Assembly (NCBI GenBank): GCA_023269615.1
Contig: JAHFSY010000027.1
Location: 2,211-58,729, forward strand
Reading direction: 5' to 3'
DNA: 56,519 nt
DNA from: Verrucomicrobiota bacterium
GTDB taxonomy: Bacteria; Verrucomicrobiota; Verrucomicrobiia; JABWAM01
This document shows, piece after piece, positions 8,054 to 17,800 of this stretch (its first letter is position 1; each line of letters starts with the position of its first letter). Position numbers and translations under genes: made by a program. Under the pieces are notes generated by a model, which did not search any database, was not told the origin of the DNA, and worked only from the letters and a program-made list of their open reading frames with translations.

Positions 8054-9159
8054 AACGCGGGAAGGGTCGAAAGCTGAATGTGGCCGTGGTCGGCGTGCAT
8101 CGCGGCAGTGAATTTACGAGGTACTACCAGCGATGTCCCTACGTCAACCTGGTGGCGCTCTGCGACCGGAATGAACCGTTTGCGCACGCGGTGGCGAAGG
8201 TGATGGGGGTTCCCGAGGTATATGGCGACTTCCATAAACTTCTGAAGCGCGCCGACATCGAAGCCGTGTGCCTTGAAACCGGCGACGATTCCCATGGGGC
8301 ACTGACGATCGCGGCGTTGGAGGCCGGCAAGCACGTGCAGGTGGATGTTCCGTTGGCCACCTCGATCAAGGACTTGAAGCGCATCGTCGAGCTGAGCGAG
8401 CGCAAGCATCTGAACGTGGTCATGTGCAACGAAGTGCGATTCTGGCCGCGCATCGCCATGGTCAAGCGCATGGTCGAAGAGGGGCAGTTGGGTCGGATTT
8501 ACTATGCGGAAGGCGACTACCTCAACCCGATCGTCAGCCGCCGTCTGCCTGAAATGAAGTGGCTGCAGCAGTTTGCGGGGATTCCTTCTTCGCGCGGTTG
8601 CAAGGGATCATGGCAGCCGCACTTGAATTCACCCGGCCTGCATGCCCTCGACACGATCCGCTGGATCCTGGGGGGCGAGCGGATGGATGATGTCCGCTGT
8701 CACAACTTCGGTCCACTGGCGAAAAGCGAGCGCGATCCGAAGAAGGGCGACGGCATGGCAGCCTTGTTCACGGGAGAGTTTGGAACGATTGTCAAAATTC
8801 ATGCCAACTACCACCCGAATCGCACGCATCTGAATTACCATGCGTTTTACGGCACCAAGGGGACCTGCGAATCGGACCGGGTTGACGAATTTTCCGGGCC
8901 TTATCTGTTTCTCGACAGTCTCGAGCACCAGAGCCACATGATGAAAGTGCCGCTGCATATGTACGGGGTGGAGGGATCCGCCGGCCACGGGCATGAATTC
9001 ATGGATGAGATCCTGACCAACGACTTCGTTTTTTCCGTGCTGGAAAAACGCCAGCCGCTGGTGAACGTCCGCGAAGCGGCGCGCTCGTGCGCGGCGACCA
9101 TCACGGCCCAGGAATCCGCATGGGCCGGGGCAAAGATCATGAAGATTCCGAAGTTCTAG
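8050..9159 (+). CDS. Gfo/Idh/MocA family oxidoreductase
   Basis: The 369-aa protein has an N-terminal Rossmann domain opening LNVAVVGVHRGSEF and a C-terminal dehydrogenase domain. The family performs NAD(P)-dependent oxidation or reduction of sugars and cyclitols. The usual E-K-P active-site segment after the G-K-H motif reads GKHVQVDVPLA here, so the normal catalytic Lys position is not Lys. The dinucleotide loop is also unusual (G-V-H-R-G-S). This may be a divergent subfamily or a non-redox derivative. An SD-like GGAGGGGG sits just upstream of the start at 8050, and the start overlaps the small gene upstream. The context suggests processing of a sugar released by the secreted enzymes. Confidence 0.85.
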   Translation: MKRGKGRKLNVAVVGVHRGSEFTRYYQRCPYVNLVALCDRNEPFAHAVAKVMGVPEVYGDFHKLLKRADIEAVCLETGDDSHGALTIAALEAGKHVQVDVPLATSIKDLKRIVELSERKHLNVVMCNEVRFWPRIAMVKRMVEEGQLGRIYYAEGDYLNPIVSRRLPEMKWLQQFAGIPSSRGCKGSWQPHLNSPGLHALDTIRWILGGERMDDVRCHNFGPLAKSERDPKKGDGMAALFTGEFGTIVKIHANYHPNRTHLNYHAFYGTKGTCESDRVDEFSGPYLFLDSLEHQSHMMKVPLHMYGVEGSAGHGHEFMDEILTNDFVFSVLEKRQPLVNVREAARSCAATITAQESAWAGAKIMKIPKF

Positions 9160-9173
9160 CCAAGGTTAGTTTG

Positions 9174-9222
9174 GACAGAATGCACAGAATGCACAGAATT
9201 TTGTCATTTTGCTCATTCTGTC
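9174..9222. repeat. Short inverted repeat with tandem CAGAATGCA units
   Basis: GACAGAATG (9174-9182) is mirrored by CATTCTGTC (9214-9222), and the left side carries three overlapping CAGAAT units. It lies in the 89-nt gap before the deacetylase-like gene. It could form a modest hairpin in the leader, but no T-run follows, so it is not called as a terminator. Confidence 0.5.
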
Positions 9223-9248
9223 AAAAAATCCGTTTTTCAAAAACCAAA

Positions 9249-10940
9249 ATGTTTTCAGCGCAAATTGAGATTCTTCGGGGGAAAAACCCCGCCAACCCGC
9301 TCTGTTCCTACATCGGCGAGGCGCTGGCCATCGAAGGCTTCACTCATCGCTGGGTGGACGCGCCGACGGGGCGCGATGCCTTGCTGATCCTTCCCCATCT
9401 GCTCGAATCCGAAGAGCAAAGTGAAATGATCCGCACCCATGTCCGGGATGGTGGGAGCGTGATCGCCTTGCGCCCAAGCCTTCTGCTGGCGGATGTTTTT
9501 GGCCTGGCGGTTCATGGCGGGCAGAGGTGGGCGGGTTATACGCGGCATCCCGACGGCGAGATGATGCAGATCCATGGGGGAAGCGATCTTTACCGTCTTG
9601 CAGGTGGCGAGGAGATTGCGCCGTTGCTTGAAGGATTCGATGGCGACCTGGCGGGACGCCGTCCTGCCGGACCGGCGCATCCGGCGGTCGCCCGCGTCGA
9701 GGGCGGGGGAGGGCGGCGCGTTTGTTTTGCCTACGACCTGGCCCGGTGCCTGGTGCTTCTGCAACAGGGACGTCCCGACCAGGCGAGCGACGGCGCGTTT
9801 GCGAATGCGGATGGCGACTGGAAATTTTCACAAAACGACATGTTCACCGGCCACCTGGACCCGCGCCTGAAGAACACGCCGCAAGCCGACCTTCATCGCG
9901 ACCTGCTTGTGCGGATGATTGGCTGGACGACGGAAAAGACAAAGGCTGTCCCGCGCGTGTGGCGGTTTCCAAATTTGGAAGAGACCGGTGCGATGATTGA
10001 CGGTGACGGTGACAATGCGACCAAGGAGATTTTTGATCTCGCTTTTTCCACGTGCGAGGAATTTGGGATTCCCTACTCGACGTACCTGATGGAAGAGCAA
10101 TTCGATGCCCTCACGCCGTCTGATGCCAAGGCTTTGCGCGCCCGGGGTCATACGGTGGGATTGCATCCCTGGCTGGGACCGTATCCGACGCTGGAAGAAT
10201 TTGAGACTTATTTGAAAAAGGCGTTTGGAAATTTCCGCGATCTCTACGGCTACATTCCCAGCGCGAGCCGGAATCATTGCATCATCTGGACGGGATGGGT
10301 GGACCTGCCGCGCGTGGAGAGCGAGATCGGGGTGCGCATGGATCTCAACGGCTATTCAGGGCGTCACTTTCAAAGCGGCGTGCAATCGGGGACCCTGTTG
10401 CCCGTCAAGTTCATGGATGCGCGGGGCAGGTTGATTGATATCTACAGCCAGTTCACCTTCATCACCGACGATGGGTGGGTGGAGGACAAGCACCATCTTC
10501 CCGCGCTCACCGAACCGCAGCGGATTGAGGAAACGCATCGTTGGGTTGATCGATGCTTTCAATACCAGGGCATGTTCCATCCGACATTTCATCCCCTGCG
10601 AATGAAGAGCTTTGGCGAGCCCACGCTTCCCTGGTTTCGCGAAACGCTGGGGCATCTGCAATCGCGCAAGGTGCGTGGCTGGTCGGCGGATGCCTGGACG
10701 TCGTTCAATGATGCCCGCCGGGGCGTCAGCGTCGAGTCCAACGGGAGCGTCTGGCAGATCAAGGCGGAGCGGGCGCTACAAGGATTGTCGATCGTGTTGC
10801 CTGAACGTGTGGGGACGAAATTTCTGCTGGATGGAAAGCCGCTGGAAGGCCGTTCGTTCAAGACCGCCGGCCGCGCCCACGTCGGCGTTGTCCTGGATGT
10901 GGCGGGGAATCAGGTTCGTGAATTAAAAATCAGATTGTGA
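9249..10940 (+). CDS. Polysaccharide deacetylase-superfamily-like protein with N-terminal amidotransferase-like domain
   Basis: The ATG at 9249 (MFSAQIEIL) is chosen over the further upstream frame start because the latter would overlap the oxidoreductase gene. The 563-aa product has an N-terminal alpha/beta domain of about 200 residues (DALLILPHLLESEEQSEMIRT) like the GATase fold. A carbohydrate-esterase-like barrel follows: MIDGDGDN, RARGHTVGLHPWLGPYP and MFHPTFHPLRM supply the D and H residues common in NodB-like deacetylases. The H-x-x-x-H pair is not canonical, so activity is uncertain. No signal peptide is seen. The likely role is handling of an acylated sugar polymer or oligomer together with its neighbours. 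Confidence 0.6.
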   Translation: MFSAQIEILRGKNPANPLCSYIGEALAIEGFTHRWVDAPTGRDALLILPHLLESEEQSEMIRTHVRDGGSVIALRPSLLLADVFGLAVHGGQRWAGYTRHPDGEMMQIHGGSDLYRLAGGEEIAPLLEGFDGDLAGRRPAGPAHPAVARVEGGGGRRVCFAYDLARCLVLLQQGRPDQASDGAFANADGDWKFSQNDMFTGHLDPRLKNTPQADLHRDLLVRMIGWTTEKTKAVPRVWRFPNLEETGAMIDGDGDNATKEIFDLAFSTCEEFGIPYSTYLMEEQFDALTPSDAKALRARGHTVGLHPWLGPYPTLEEFETYLKKAFGNFRDLYGYIPSASRNHCIIWTGWVDLPRVESEIGVRMDLNGYSGRHFQSGVQSGTLLPVKFMDARGRLIDIYSQFTFITDDGWVEDKHHLPALTEPQRIEETHRWVDRCFQYQGMFHPTFHPLRMKSFGEPTLPWFRETLGHLQSRKVRGWSADAWTSFNDARRGVSVESNGSVWQIKAERALQGLSIVLPERVGTKFLLDGKPLEGRSFKTAGRAHVGVVLDVAGNQVRELKIRL

Positions 10941-10946
10941 AAAAAT

Positions 10947-12092
10947 ATGAAAATCCGATCCCACAAACTCAAAGCACGCGCATTTGGCGACGCATGGTTC
11001 AACCGTGTCGAAGACCGCTGGAATTACAATGACCTGATTGCCGATCCGGGCTGGCGCAAGGATTGGATCAGTTTTGACGGCGTGGTTTATCACGCGGGGA
11101 CCGACCGCGTTTACTGCGGCATCACGAGTTTCGACGCCGACATTTTCAAGGCGTACGATTGCAAGGCCGGCCGGTTCGTTGATCTTGGATTCAAAAAGGC
11201 CGGCAATCGTTATGATGCCAAGTTCCATCGCTCGATGCAACTGACGCGGGATGGAAAGACCCTCTACACCGCCACCGCTCTTCTCCACGACGTGGACCGG
11301 TTTTGGGAAGCGCCGGGCGGCGGGCTTTACCGTCACGACATCAAGAGCGGCAGGACGACCAAGCTTGGCATTCCGATCCCGCACATCTACATCCAGTCCA
11401 TCGCGCTCGATGAAAAACGCGGGGTTGTCTATTCGATGCACTTTACGCCCGAGCGGTTCAGCGTGTTTGATCTTGGGACGAAGAAGGCGCGCGACATCGG
11501 CCCGATCGGCAGCGGCCTGGCGATGGGGCAGGGGGAAAACCTGGTGATGGATGATTCGGGGTGCGTCTGGTGCGGCTGGGCCGTGACGCGTGCATGGCAA
11601 AACGTGCCGGGCGTGGACAGTCATCGCCTTTGCAAGTACGACCCACGCAAGGGGCGGATGGTTTTCTTCGACACCGGCCTGCCACGGGCGAATGGCGCCC
11701 ACGGCACGGCGAAGGTGGAGGGGCTGTTTAATCTTGGCACCGGCTGCCTGTACGCGTCAGGAGACAACGGATCGCTTTATCGCATCAACACAAAAACCGC
11801 GAAGGCGAAATATCTCGGGACGCCCATCAGCAAGAAGCGCTCCCGCCTGACCTCGATGGTGATGCACCGCGACGGTTACGCTTATGGCGTCACGGGACGC
11901 GACGGGCATTGCCGTCTCCTGCGATTCGATCCGCAGCGTGACCGCTACGAACTCGGCGGCCCGATCGTGGATGGGAACGGTGTTGCGATGTGGCAGTGCC
12001 ATGACATCACCATCACACCCGAAGGCGTGATCTATGCAGGAGAGAACGATCATCCGCGTCGCAGCTCCTATCTTTGGGAGATCCGGCCATGA
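10947..12092 (+). CDS. Beta-propeller protein of unknown function
   Basis: This 381-aa protein is built from repeated strand motifs: FDGVVYHAGTDRVYCGITSF, LTRDGKTLYTATALL, IALDEKRGVVYSMHF, LVMDDSGCVWCGW and MVMHRDGYAYGVTGRDGH. The pattern suggests a seven-bladed propeller, comparable in style to oligogalacturonate-lyase-like or quinoprotein-like propellers. No signal peptide is evident. It starts six bases after the deacetylase-like gene, so it is in the same transcript. Its first bases (ATGAAAATCCGATCCCACAA) resemble the start regions of the two giant genes downstream. Catalytic role unproven. Confidence 0.55.
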   Translation: MKIRSHKLKARAFGDAWFNRVEDRWNYNDLIADPGWRKDWISFDGVVYHAGTDRVYCGITSFDADIFKAYDCKAGRFVDLGFKKAGNRYDAKFHRSMQLTRDGKTLYTATALLHDVDRFWEAPGGGLYRHDIKSGRTTKLGIPIPHIYIQSIALDEKRGVVYSMHFTPERFSVFDLGTKKARDIGPIGSGLAMGQGENLVMDDSGCVWCGWAVTRAWQNVPGVDSHRLCKYDPRKGRMVFFDTGLPRANGAHGTAKVEGLFNLGTGCLYASGDNGSLYRINTKTAKAKYLGTPISKKRSRLTSMVMHRDGYAYGVTGRDGHCRLLRFDPQRDRYELGGPIVDGNGVAMWQCHDITITPEGVIYAGENDHPRRSSYLWEIRP

Positions 12093-12103
12093 TCATCATG
12101 AGC

Positions 12104-12205
12104 AATCCAAGAGGGTGTACGGAAAGCCTGAATTCCGAGGTAGGGACGGACCGCCGGGCCGTCCGCTGCGCAGCGGCGCGCCCGGCGGTCGCGCCCTACC
12201 ATCAG
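12104..12205. repeat. Type A-related short REPIN-like element
   Basis: The core 12135-12200 has a GTAGGGACGG unit and an inverted unit ending CGCCCTACC. They share 11-nt perfect arms, GACCGCCGGGC and GCCCGGCGGTC, around a CTGCGCAG centre. The left flank (CCAAGAGGGTGTACGGAAAG) is similar to the tail of the other type A elements. It fills the gap before the LamG gene. Confidence 0.75.
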
Positions 12206-12229
12206 CAAGACAAAAAAATAAAGATTACC

Positions 12230-13084
12230 ATGGTTGCGCGATTTTTGCGCGGGATGTTGTTGTGCTTGTGGATTGGCGCTGCCCACGGGGCTGAGAAAAC
12301 GTCGAAGGGGTACGAGCGTTGGAAGGCGGAACGCAAGGTTCTCCTCGAGGACAAAAGTGTGATTGCCTATTACGATTTCCAGGACGAATCGGACTCCATC
12401 GTGAAGAACTGGTCCAAGCTGGGGGGGGCTCTCGATGGGGCGATTGATGACGACGCAAAAGTTCACGGTCCCGCATGGGGTTTGGGACGGTGGCCGGGCA
12501 AGAAAGCCCTGCAGTTTGATCCAGGGCTGGCTCCGACCGAAGGGCCTGATGGTGATGTGCCATCGGCGTGCTTTGTGGAGATTTCACCTGAGAAGCAGAT
12601 GTATCCACTGGACAAGTCCAAGGGCGGCACAGGAGAAATGACGTTCGAGCTGTGGTTCAAAGTATCCACTCTGGAGGGAGGATGGATGGGGTTGGTGGAT
12701 CGAGTATCTGGTGGAAGCGCGACGAGCAGCCCCTATGTGTTGTGGTGTAACTCAGGGCATGTTGCTTTGTTTGTCTGCCGGTTGCCGGATGGGAAGGATG
12801 TCCAGGTGGGTGACAACGAGAGTCTGGTCAAGGGCAAATGGGCGCATGTCGCCGTGACAATCACTGCGGATCGCTGTGCGTTGTACAGGGACGGAAGGTT
12901 GTGCGGTGAGGCAAAGTTGCCCGGCCTGCCGTCTGACAATGAGAAGCCCCTGTTGATCGGCGCCTATGGAAGGCAGATCGGTTTGTTCCATGGTTGGGTT
13001 GACGAAATGGTGATCTACAACCGTGCGCTCACGGAAGAGGAAATCCAGAAGCGGGCGGCGCTCGCTCCGGAGGAAACCAAATAA
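12230..13084 (+). CDS. Secreted LamG/concanavalin A-like domain protein
   Basis: The start at 12230 gives a proper signal peptide (MVARFLRGMLLCLWIGAAHG, cut about residue 20-21) and lies just after a palindromic element. A longer in-frame start at 12074 would translate the element and is rejected. The mature protein is one LamG-like jelly-roll: VIAYYDFQDESDSIVKNW at the beginning, MTFELWFKVSTLEGGWMGL and WAHVAVTITADRCALYRDG in the middle, and WVDEMVIYNRALTEEEIQ at the end. Such domains bind carbohydrate or protein ligands at the cell surface; there is no enzyme domain. The stop overlaps the next start (TAATG). The likely role is binding a polysaccharide or cell-surface partner for the neighbouring enzymes. 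Confidence 0.75.
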   Translation: MVARFLRGMLLCLWIGAAHGAEKTSKGYERWKAERKVLLEDKSVIAYYDFQDESDSIVKNWSKLGGALDGAIDDDAKVHGPAWGLGRWPGKKALQFDPGLAPTEGPDGDVPSACFVEISPEKQMYPLDKSKGGTGEMTFELWFKVSTLEGGWMGLVDRVSGGSATSSPYVLWCNSGHVALFVCRLPDGKDVQVGDNESLVKGKWAHVAVTITADRCALYRDGRLCGEAKLPGLPSDNEKPLLIGAYGRQIGLFHGWVDEMVIYNRALTEEEIQKRAALAPEETK

Positions 13085-14841
13085 TGTCTGACATCCCCGT
13101 TTATCGTTGGACGAAGGCAACCGACCACGCCGCGTTCGCGCCGCGCGATGGCGCCGGGGCGCTCGTGTTCAAGAACAGGATGTGGCTTCTCGGCGGATGG
13201 AATCCATGGGACAAGGTCCATTTCCCGACGATCTGTAACAGCGAGGTATGGTCCTCGAGTGACGGCGCTGAATGGAAGCTGGAGGTTCCCAAGGCGCCGT
13301 GGGAGGGGCGGCATTGTGCGGGGTACGTCGTGCACCAGGAAAAGATGTGGATCGTTGGCGGCGATGGGAGTCATGGCCACTACCAGAACGATGTCTGGAA
13401 CACCGCCGATGGCGTGCGATGGGCAAAGATTTGCGACAACGTGCCCTGGGGCCCGCGCACGTTGCATTACACAGTCGCGTTCGACAACAAGATCTGGGTG
13501 ATGGGCGGACAGACAAGCCCGTTGCACGCGCCAGGGGAGGACATTTTCTACAGCGACGTGTGGAACTCATCGGACGGCGTGAAGTGGACGCGTGTCGCTG
13601 ACAAGTTGCCATGGGCTCCACGCGGGATGATCGGTGGCTCGGTGGTCTTTAACAATCGCATCTGGCTTCTTGGTGGTGGCACCTCCAATACACCCAAGAA
13701 CCCGGAGCGCATTCTCTACAACGACGTCTGGAGTTCCGCTGACGGCGTGCATTGGGAGCAACACCTCAAGGCGGCGCCCTGGCATCCCAGGGCCTATCAC
13801 GAAGTGGCGGTGTTCGACGGCCGGATGTGGGTGATGGAAGGTTACGATGGGCTTGATCCGAATTATTTCAATCGAAGCGACGTCTGGCATTCTGCCGATG
13901 GCGTCAACTGGCATGAGCTTCCCGACACGCCATGGGAGGCGCGTCATGCCGCGAGCGTTTTTGTGCACGACAACGGCCTGTGGATGGTTGCGGGAAACAA
14001 CATGGCCTCGGACGCGTGGAAGCTCATGCGGGTGGAAAGGGATGAACCATTGAACCATCGTTCCGTGAACACCCATCATTCCACGGAGATTCTCCGGATG
14101 AAGGATGGCGTGCGCTATGGATTGATCGGCACGCGGAAACGTTACCAGTCTCCCCTGCTTCTTGTTTTTGCAAACTACATTGAACAAACGCTGGGGGATG
14201 CCGCGTTCATCAAATCCGGACGCATTCTCATGGACCAGGGTTTTGTGTGCGCGGCGCTGGATCTTCCGGCGCATGGCGAGGATCAACAACCGGGCGATGA
14301 CAATACAATGAAAGGCTGGCGGGTTCGCATGGAGAAGGGGGATCCGGTGATCCCCGGATTTGTGGCGCGGGTTTCCAGCCTGATCGATCACCTGATCGCG
14401 GAGGGGATCGCAAATCCAGAACGAATCGCAGCAGTCGGGATTTCGCGTGGTGGGTTTTTGGCGCTCCACGCCGCGGCGGTGGATCCGCGCATCCGCGTGA
14501 TCGCCGCCATCGGCCCGGTTTCCGACCTGTGCATCCCGTTTGAATTTCACGGCATGGAACAAAACCCGATGGTGCAGTCGTTCTCGCTCATCCGCCAGGC
14601 TCCGCGCCTCGTGGACCGCTCCGTGTGGGCGTGCATCGGCAGGAACGATGAGCGGAACGGAACGCCATCCGCCGTTGCGGCGATCCAGCAAATCGCGGAG
14701 GAGGCAAAGGCGCTGAAGAAACACGCCGATGTCGAGATGCACGTGACTTCCGCCCCCGGGCATAACGAAGACGTTGCGGAAACCCATCCACTGGCTGCGG
14801 ATTGGATTCGCCGTCGGATTTTATCGAAACCAAAAATATGA
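13084..14841 (+). CDS. Kelch-like propeller fused to alpha/beta hydrolase
   Basis: The 585-aa product has two parts. Residues 1-320 form a Kelch-like propeller with at least five copies of a WSSADGVHWE-type motif, each preceded by NDVW or SDVW, plus repeated WLLGG and WVMGG strands. Residues about 330-585 form an alpha/beta hydrolase: DLPAHGED near the oxyanion region, a nucleophile elbow GISRGG, and a late His in APGHNEDV that completes the triad. The acid is probably an Asp near CIGRNDERNG. The enzyme part resembles dienelactone hydrolase or acetyl-esterase types. No signal peptide is seen. An SD-like GGAGGAAA precedes the ATG, which overlaps the LamG stop. Its own stop overlaps the next start (ATGA). 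Confidence 0.75.
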   Translation: MSDIPVYRWTKATDHAAFAPRDGAGALVFKNRMWLLGGWNPWDKVHFPTICNSEVWSSSDGAEWKLEVPKAPWEGRHCAGYVVHQEKMWIVGGDGSHGHYQNDVWNTADGVRWAKICDNVPWGPRTLHYTVAFDNKIWVMGGQTSPLHAPGEDIFYSDVWNSSDGVKWTRVADKLPWAPRGMIGGSVVFNNRIWLLGGGTSNTPKNPERILYNDVWSSADGVHWEQHLKAAPWHPRAYHEVAVFDGRMWVMEGYDGLDPNYFNRSDVWHSADGVNWHELPDTPWEARHAASVFVHDNGLWMVAGNNMASDAWKLMRVERDEPLNHRSVNTHHSTEILRMKDGVRYGLIGTRKRYQSPLLLVFANYIEQTLGDAAFIKSGRILMDQGFVCAALDLPAHGEDQQPGDDNTMKGWRVRMEKGDPVIPGFVARVSSLIDHLIAEGIANPERIAAVGISRGGFLALHAAAVDPRIRVIAAIGPVSDLCIPFEFHGMEQNPMVQSFSLIRQAPRLVDRSVWACIGRNDERNGTPSAVAAIQQIAEEAKALKKHADVEMHVTSAPGHNEDVAETHPLAADWIRRRILSKPKI

Positions 14842-17800
14842 AAAAAATGAAAATCGGTTCACACAAGTTTCTAGTCCGAGGTAGGGCGTGCTCGCCGAGC
14901 GCGCCGTTGGTTTCCATCGGAATGCCACGCCCAATTTTCCACGAGCCACCGCTTCGGCGCGCTCGGCGAGCACGCCCTACCTCGGAATTTGGAGTTTCGG
15001 GATACGCCTTGGGACTGACGGCCTTGTTGTTGGCGTTCCTGTTTATGCCGGCCACCATTCGTGGCGCCGATTCTAAACGGGCGGACCCGGCCCAGATGGC
15101 AAAGGTCCTGGGCAATGTTGCCGACTGGAAGATTACGCCTGAGAAACCCGTGCTCGGCAGCGGGCCGGGCCAGCCGACCCTTGTGGCCACGGCGACGGAA
15201 GCCATCACGCTGGAGGGCAACGCCCCGGTGGCCGCGCCCTCCGAGTGTCTTGTCGTCTATCGCATGAAGCCGCCCGAGGGAAACACGAGCTATGTCAATG
15301 TCCAGATGGCTTGCGCCGACCGGCCGGACAAGACCCCGCAGTCGGTGACTTTTTCCGTGGGCGCCAACGGTGGGCAGAAGTCCATCGTTTACAGCATCAC
15401 GGTACTGGGAGGAAAAGCGCCTCCGCCGCCGTTGAGCGGGTCGCTCTTTTTCGAGGCCGTGAGCGAGCGCAGCCTCACCTGGTCGGAGGAGATGCGCAAG
15501 TGCATCGAGGTCCAGATCGGCGGTGCGCCCAAGGTCAACGAGTCGCTCCTGACCCTTCGCTGTACTGTGGAGAAAAGCCGCTGCCGGATCTGGGTGAACG
15601 GACGATTCTCCGGCGAGGTCGCCCTGCCGTCCGACATGGACCCCTCCGGGCTCGTGAAAGTCCAGGCCACGGCCGGAGCGGAAATTGCCTCGATCCAGGT
15701 GCGTCCGCTGACCGACGTCTCCAATCGCTTCGAGCCGCTTTCGATTGCGGGGCATTTGAATTCCTCAACAGTGAACGGGGACAAGGTGGATCACGCGTCG
15801 CTTCCGGGCCTTTCCGACTACGCCAAAGCGCTTCGTCGCGACGGCGAGCGCCACGACGAAGTGGCTACGGCCTCGCAGGCAGGAGCGCTCGTGGATAATG
15901 TTCCGTTCCAGTTCCCTGCGCCGTCGGCCAAGGGCGATGACCACATTGATGTCGGCACGAGTTGGACCCGCTTTGGCGCGCTGCCTGGCTGGTTCGGAAG
16001 CAACGCGGGTCCGTTCGGCGGCCGGTGGATGTCCACCGACCGGATTGATCCCTCGCGCATCGCGATGTATGTCCCAAAAGGGCGTTACAAGGCGTTGCAC
16101 CTGATCGCAGTTTCCGATGACCGCAAGGACGGTGTTCCGTTGGTCACGGCGCAGTTCTACCGCCCGGAGTCCGGCCATCCGGTCAATTTTACCGGCACCA
16201 TCCCACCCAAAGGTGACGGAGACAAAGCCCAGGCCGTGCCCATCAAGCTTGCGGGGGGCAAGAGCTCCAAGCTGTATCACGTGACCATCCCGCTCGACCC
16301 CGACAGCTTTTCGTGGTTCAGCGATCTCAACAAGATCGGCTTGGAGCTCACGAAGCAGGTCCAGTATTACCGCGGTTATCCTGATCCGCTGGAATACAGC
16401 TATCACGGCGGCGGACTACCCAGCTCGGTGCAGATTTACGCGATGACCCTTGAGCGGGCGGATGTGGATGTGGACATCCAGCCCGGCCAGGTCGGCCACG
16501 TATGGACGGCGCCGGCTGCGCCGAGTTACACCGTCCAGTTGCGCAACTCAACCGGCGCCGCCACCACGGCGAAGCTGGTGATCAAGACGAAGAGTTATGA
16601 TGGGAAAGATGAAACGAAACAGGAGCAGGAGGTGAAGTTGCCGGCGGACGGCTCGCCGGTCACGGCGAAGATCGCGCTGAAGCCAACCCGATATGGGCTT
16701 CATGAGATGACCTTGGAACTGAAAGCCGGGGACGAGACGGCGACCTATCGCCGGAATTTTGCATACCTTCATCCCGACACGCGTGATCACACGCCTTGGG
16801 AGGACGGACGGGGATCCATCTTCGGTTATTATGGATTCATGGGCGGCCATGCCACGCCGCCGGTCGAGTGGGAAATTCCCGTGATGGCGGCCGCGGGGGC
16901 CGAGACCTGTATTTTCAACTACTCGCAGACCAATGGGCCCCCGGCAACGGCATTTTCACCGGAGGTCAGGGCGCTTGCCGAGAAACATCATTTCATCTCC
17001 GAATCCGCATTCGACAGTGGGGCGCAGTATTACACCGTGTTCAAGGACATGTTTGCGGGCGGCGATAACATGCCCGTGCTCGATCGTGCCGACCCCGAGG
17101 GATCCGGCAGGTCGCTGGTCAACTCGCTCAAGAAACTCAGGTGCGAGCCCGGTCCGCTCAGCCGTCCCACGTACATGACGTTTTTCGGCGAGATGCAGAT
17201 CGGTCCCATCACGATGGGGATCTGGCCCAGCCATTACGGCGAGGATTACAAGCTCACCAAGGACGAGCAGGCCATGTACGAGAATTACCTGATGCGCTAC
17301 CTGATCGGTGCGCGCGCCCTCCGCAAGGAATGGCCCGACCTCAAGCTGCTCCTCCCGTACGGCGATGCGATGAACACCGTCGTGTTCCTCAAGCTGAGCC
17401 CCGAAATCCGGGAGTTCGTGGACGGCGTCGCGCTGGACATGCCGGGGTTCGAGCGCATGCCGGAACAGCAGGTCAACCAGGTCGTGTTCAGCCGCATGTG
17501 CCCGATCATGAAAGATATGAAGGAATACAAGAAAAACCCGTATCTCATGCTGATCGAAGGTTTTTGCGTTGCATCAAAAGACCTGGACACTTCCGAGGAA
17601 GAGCAGGCGCAGATCAACACCCGGGACTTCCTGGTGCTCATGGGATACGGAGTCAACCGTTTCGAAAGTTCCACTCCGCCCTATGACTGCGCCGATTACT
17701 GGGGCGAAAACCATTATGGTGGCGGCTTGTCCAACCGGATTCCCGTGGCGACGCCGAAGCTTGCGTACGTCAACTACGCCACGATCTCACGCCACCTCAA

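Noticed and set aside
9174..9203. CRISPR-like tandem CAGAATGCA units
   Set aside because: The units are only about 9 nt, overlapping, with no spacers and no cas genes.
12074..12229. Longer N-terminus for the LamG protein
   Set aside because: It would translate a palindromic element ahead of a complete signal peptide that has its own ATG at 12230. Here, unlike in the four secreted genes, a good internal start exists.
14866..15018. Possible recombination or attachment site
   Set aside because: The palindrome family recurs at several positions without integrase genes nearby, so a REP-type element is the simpler reading.
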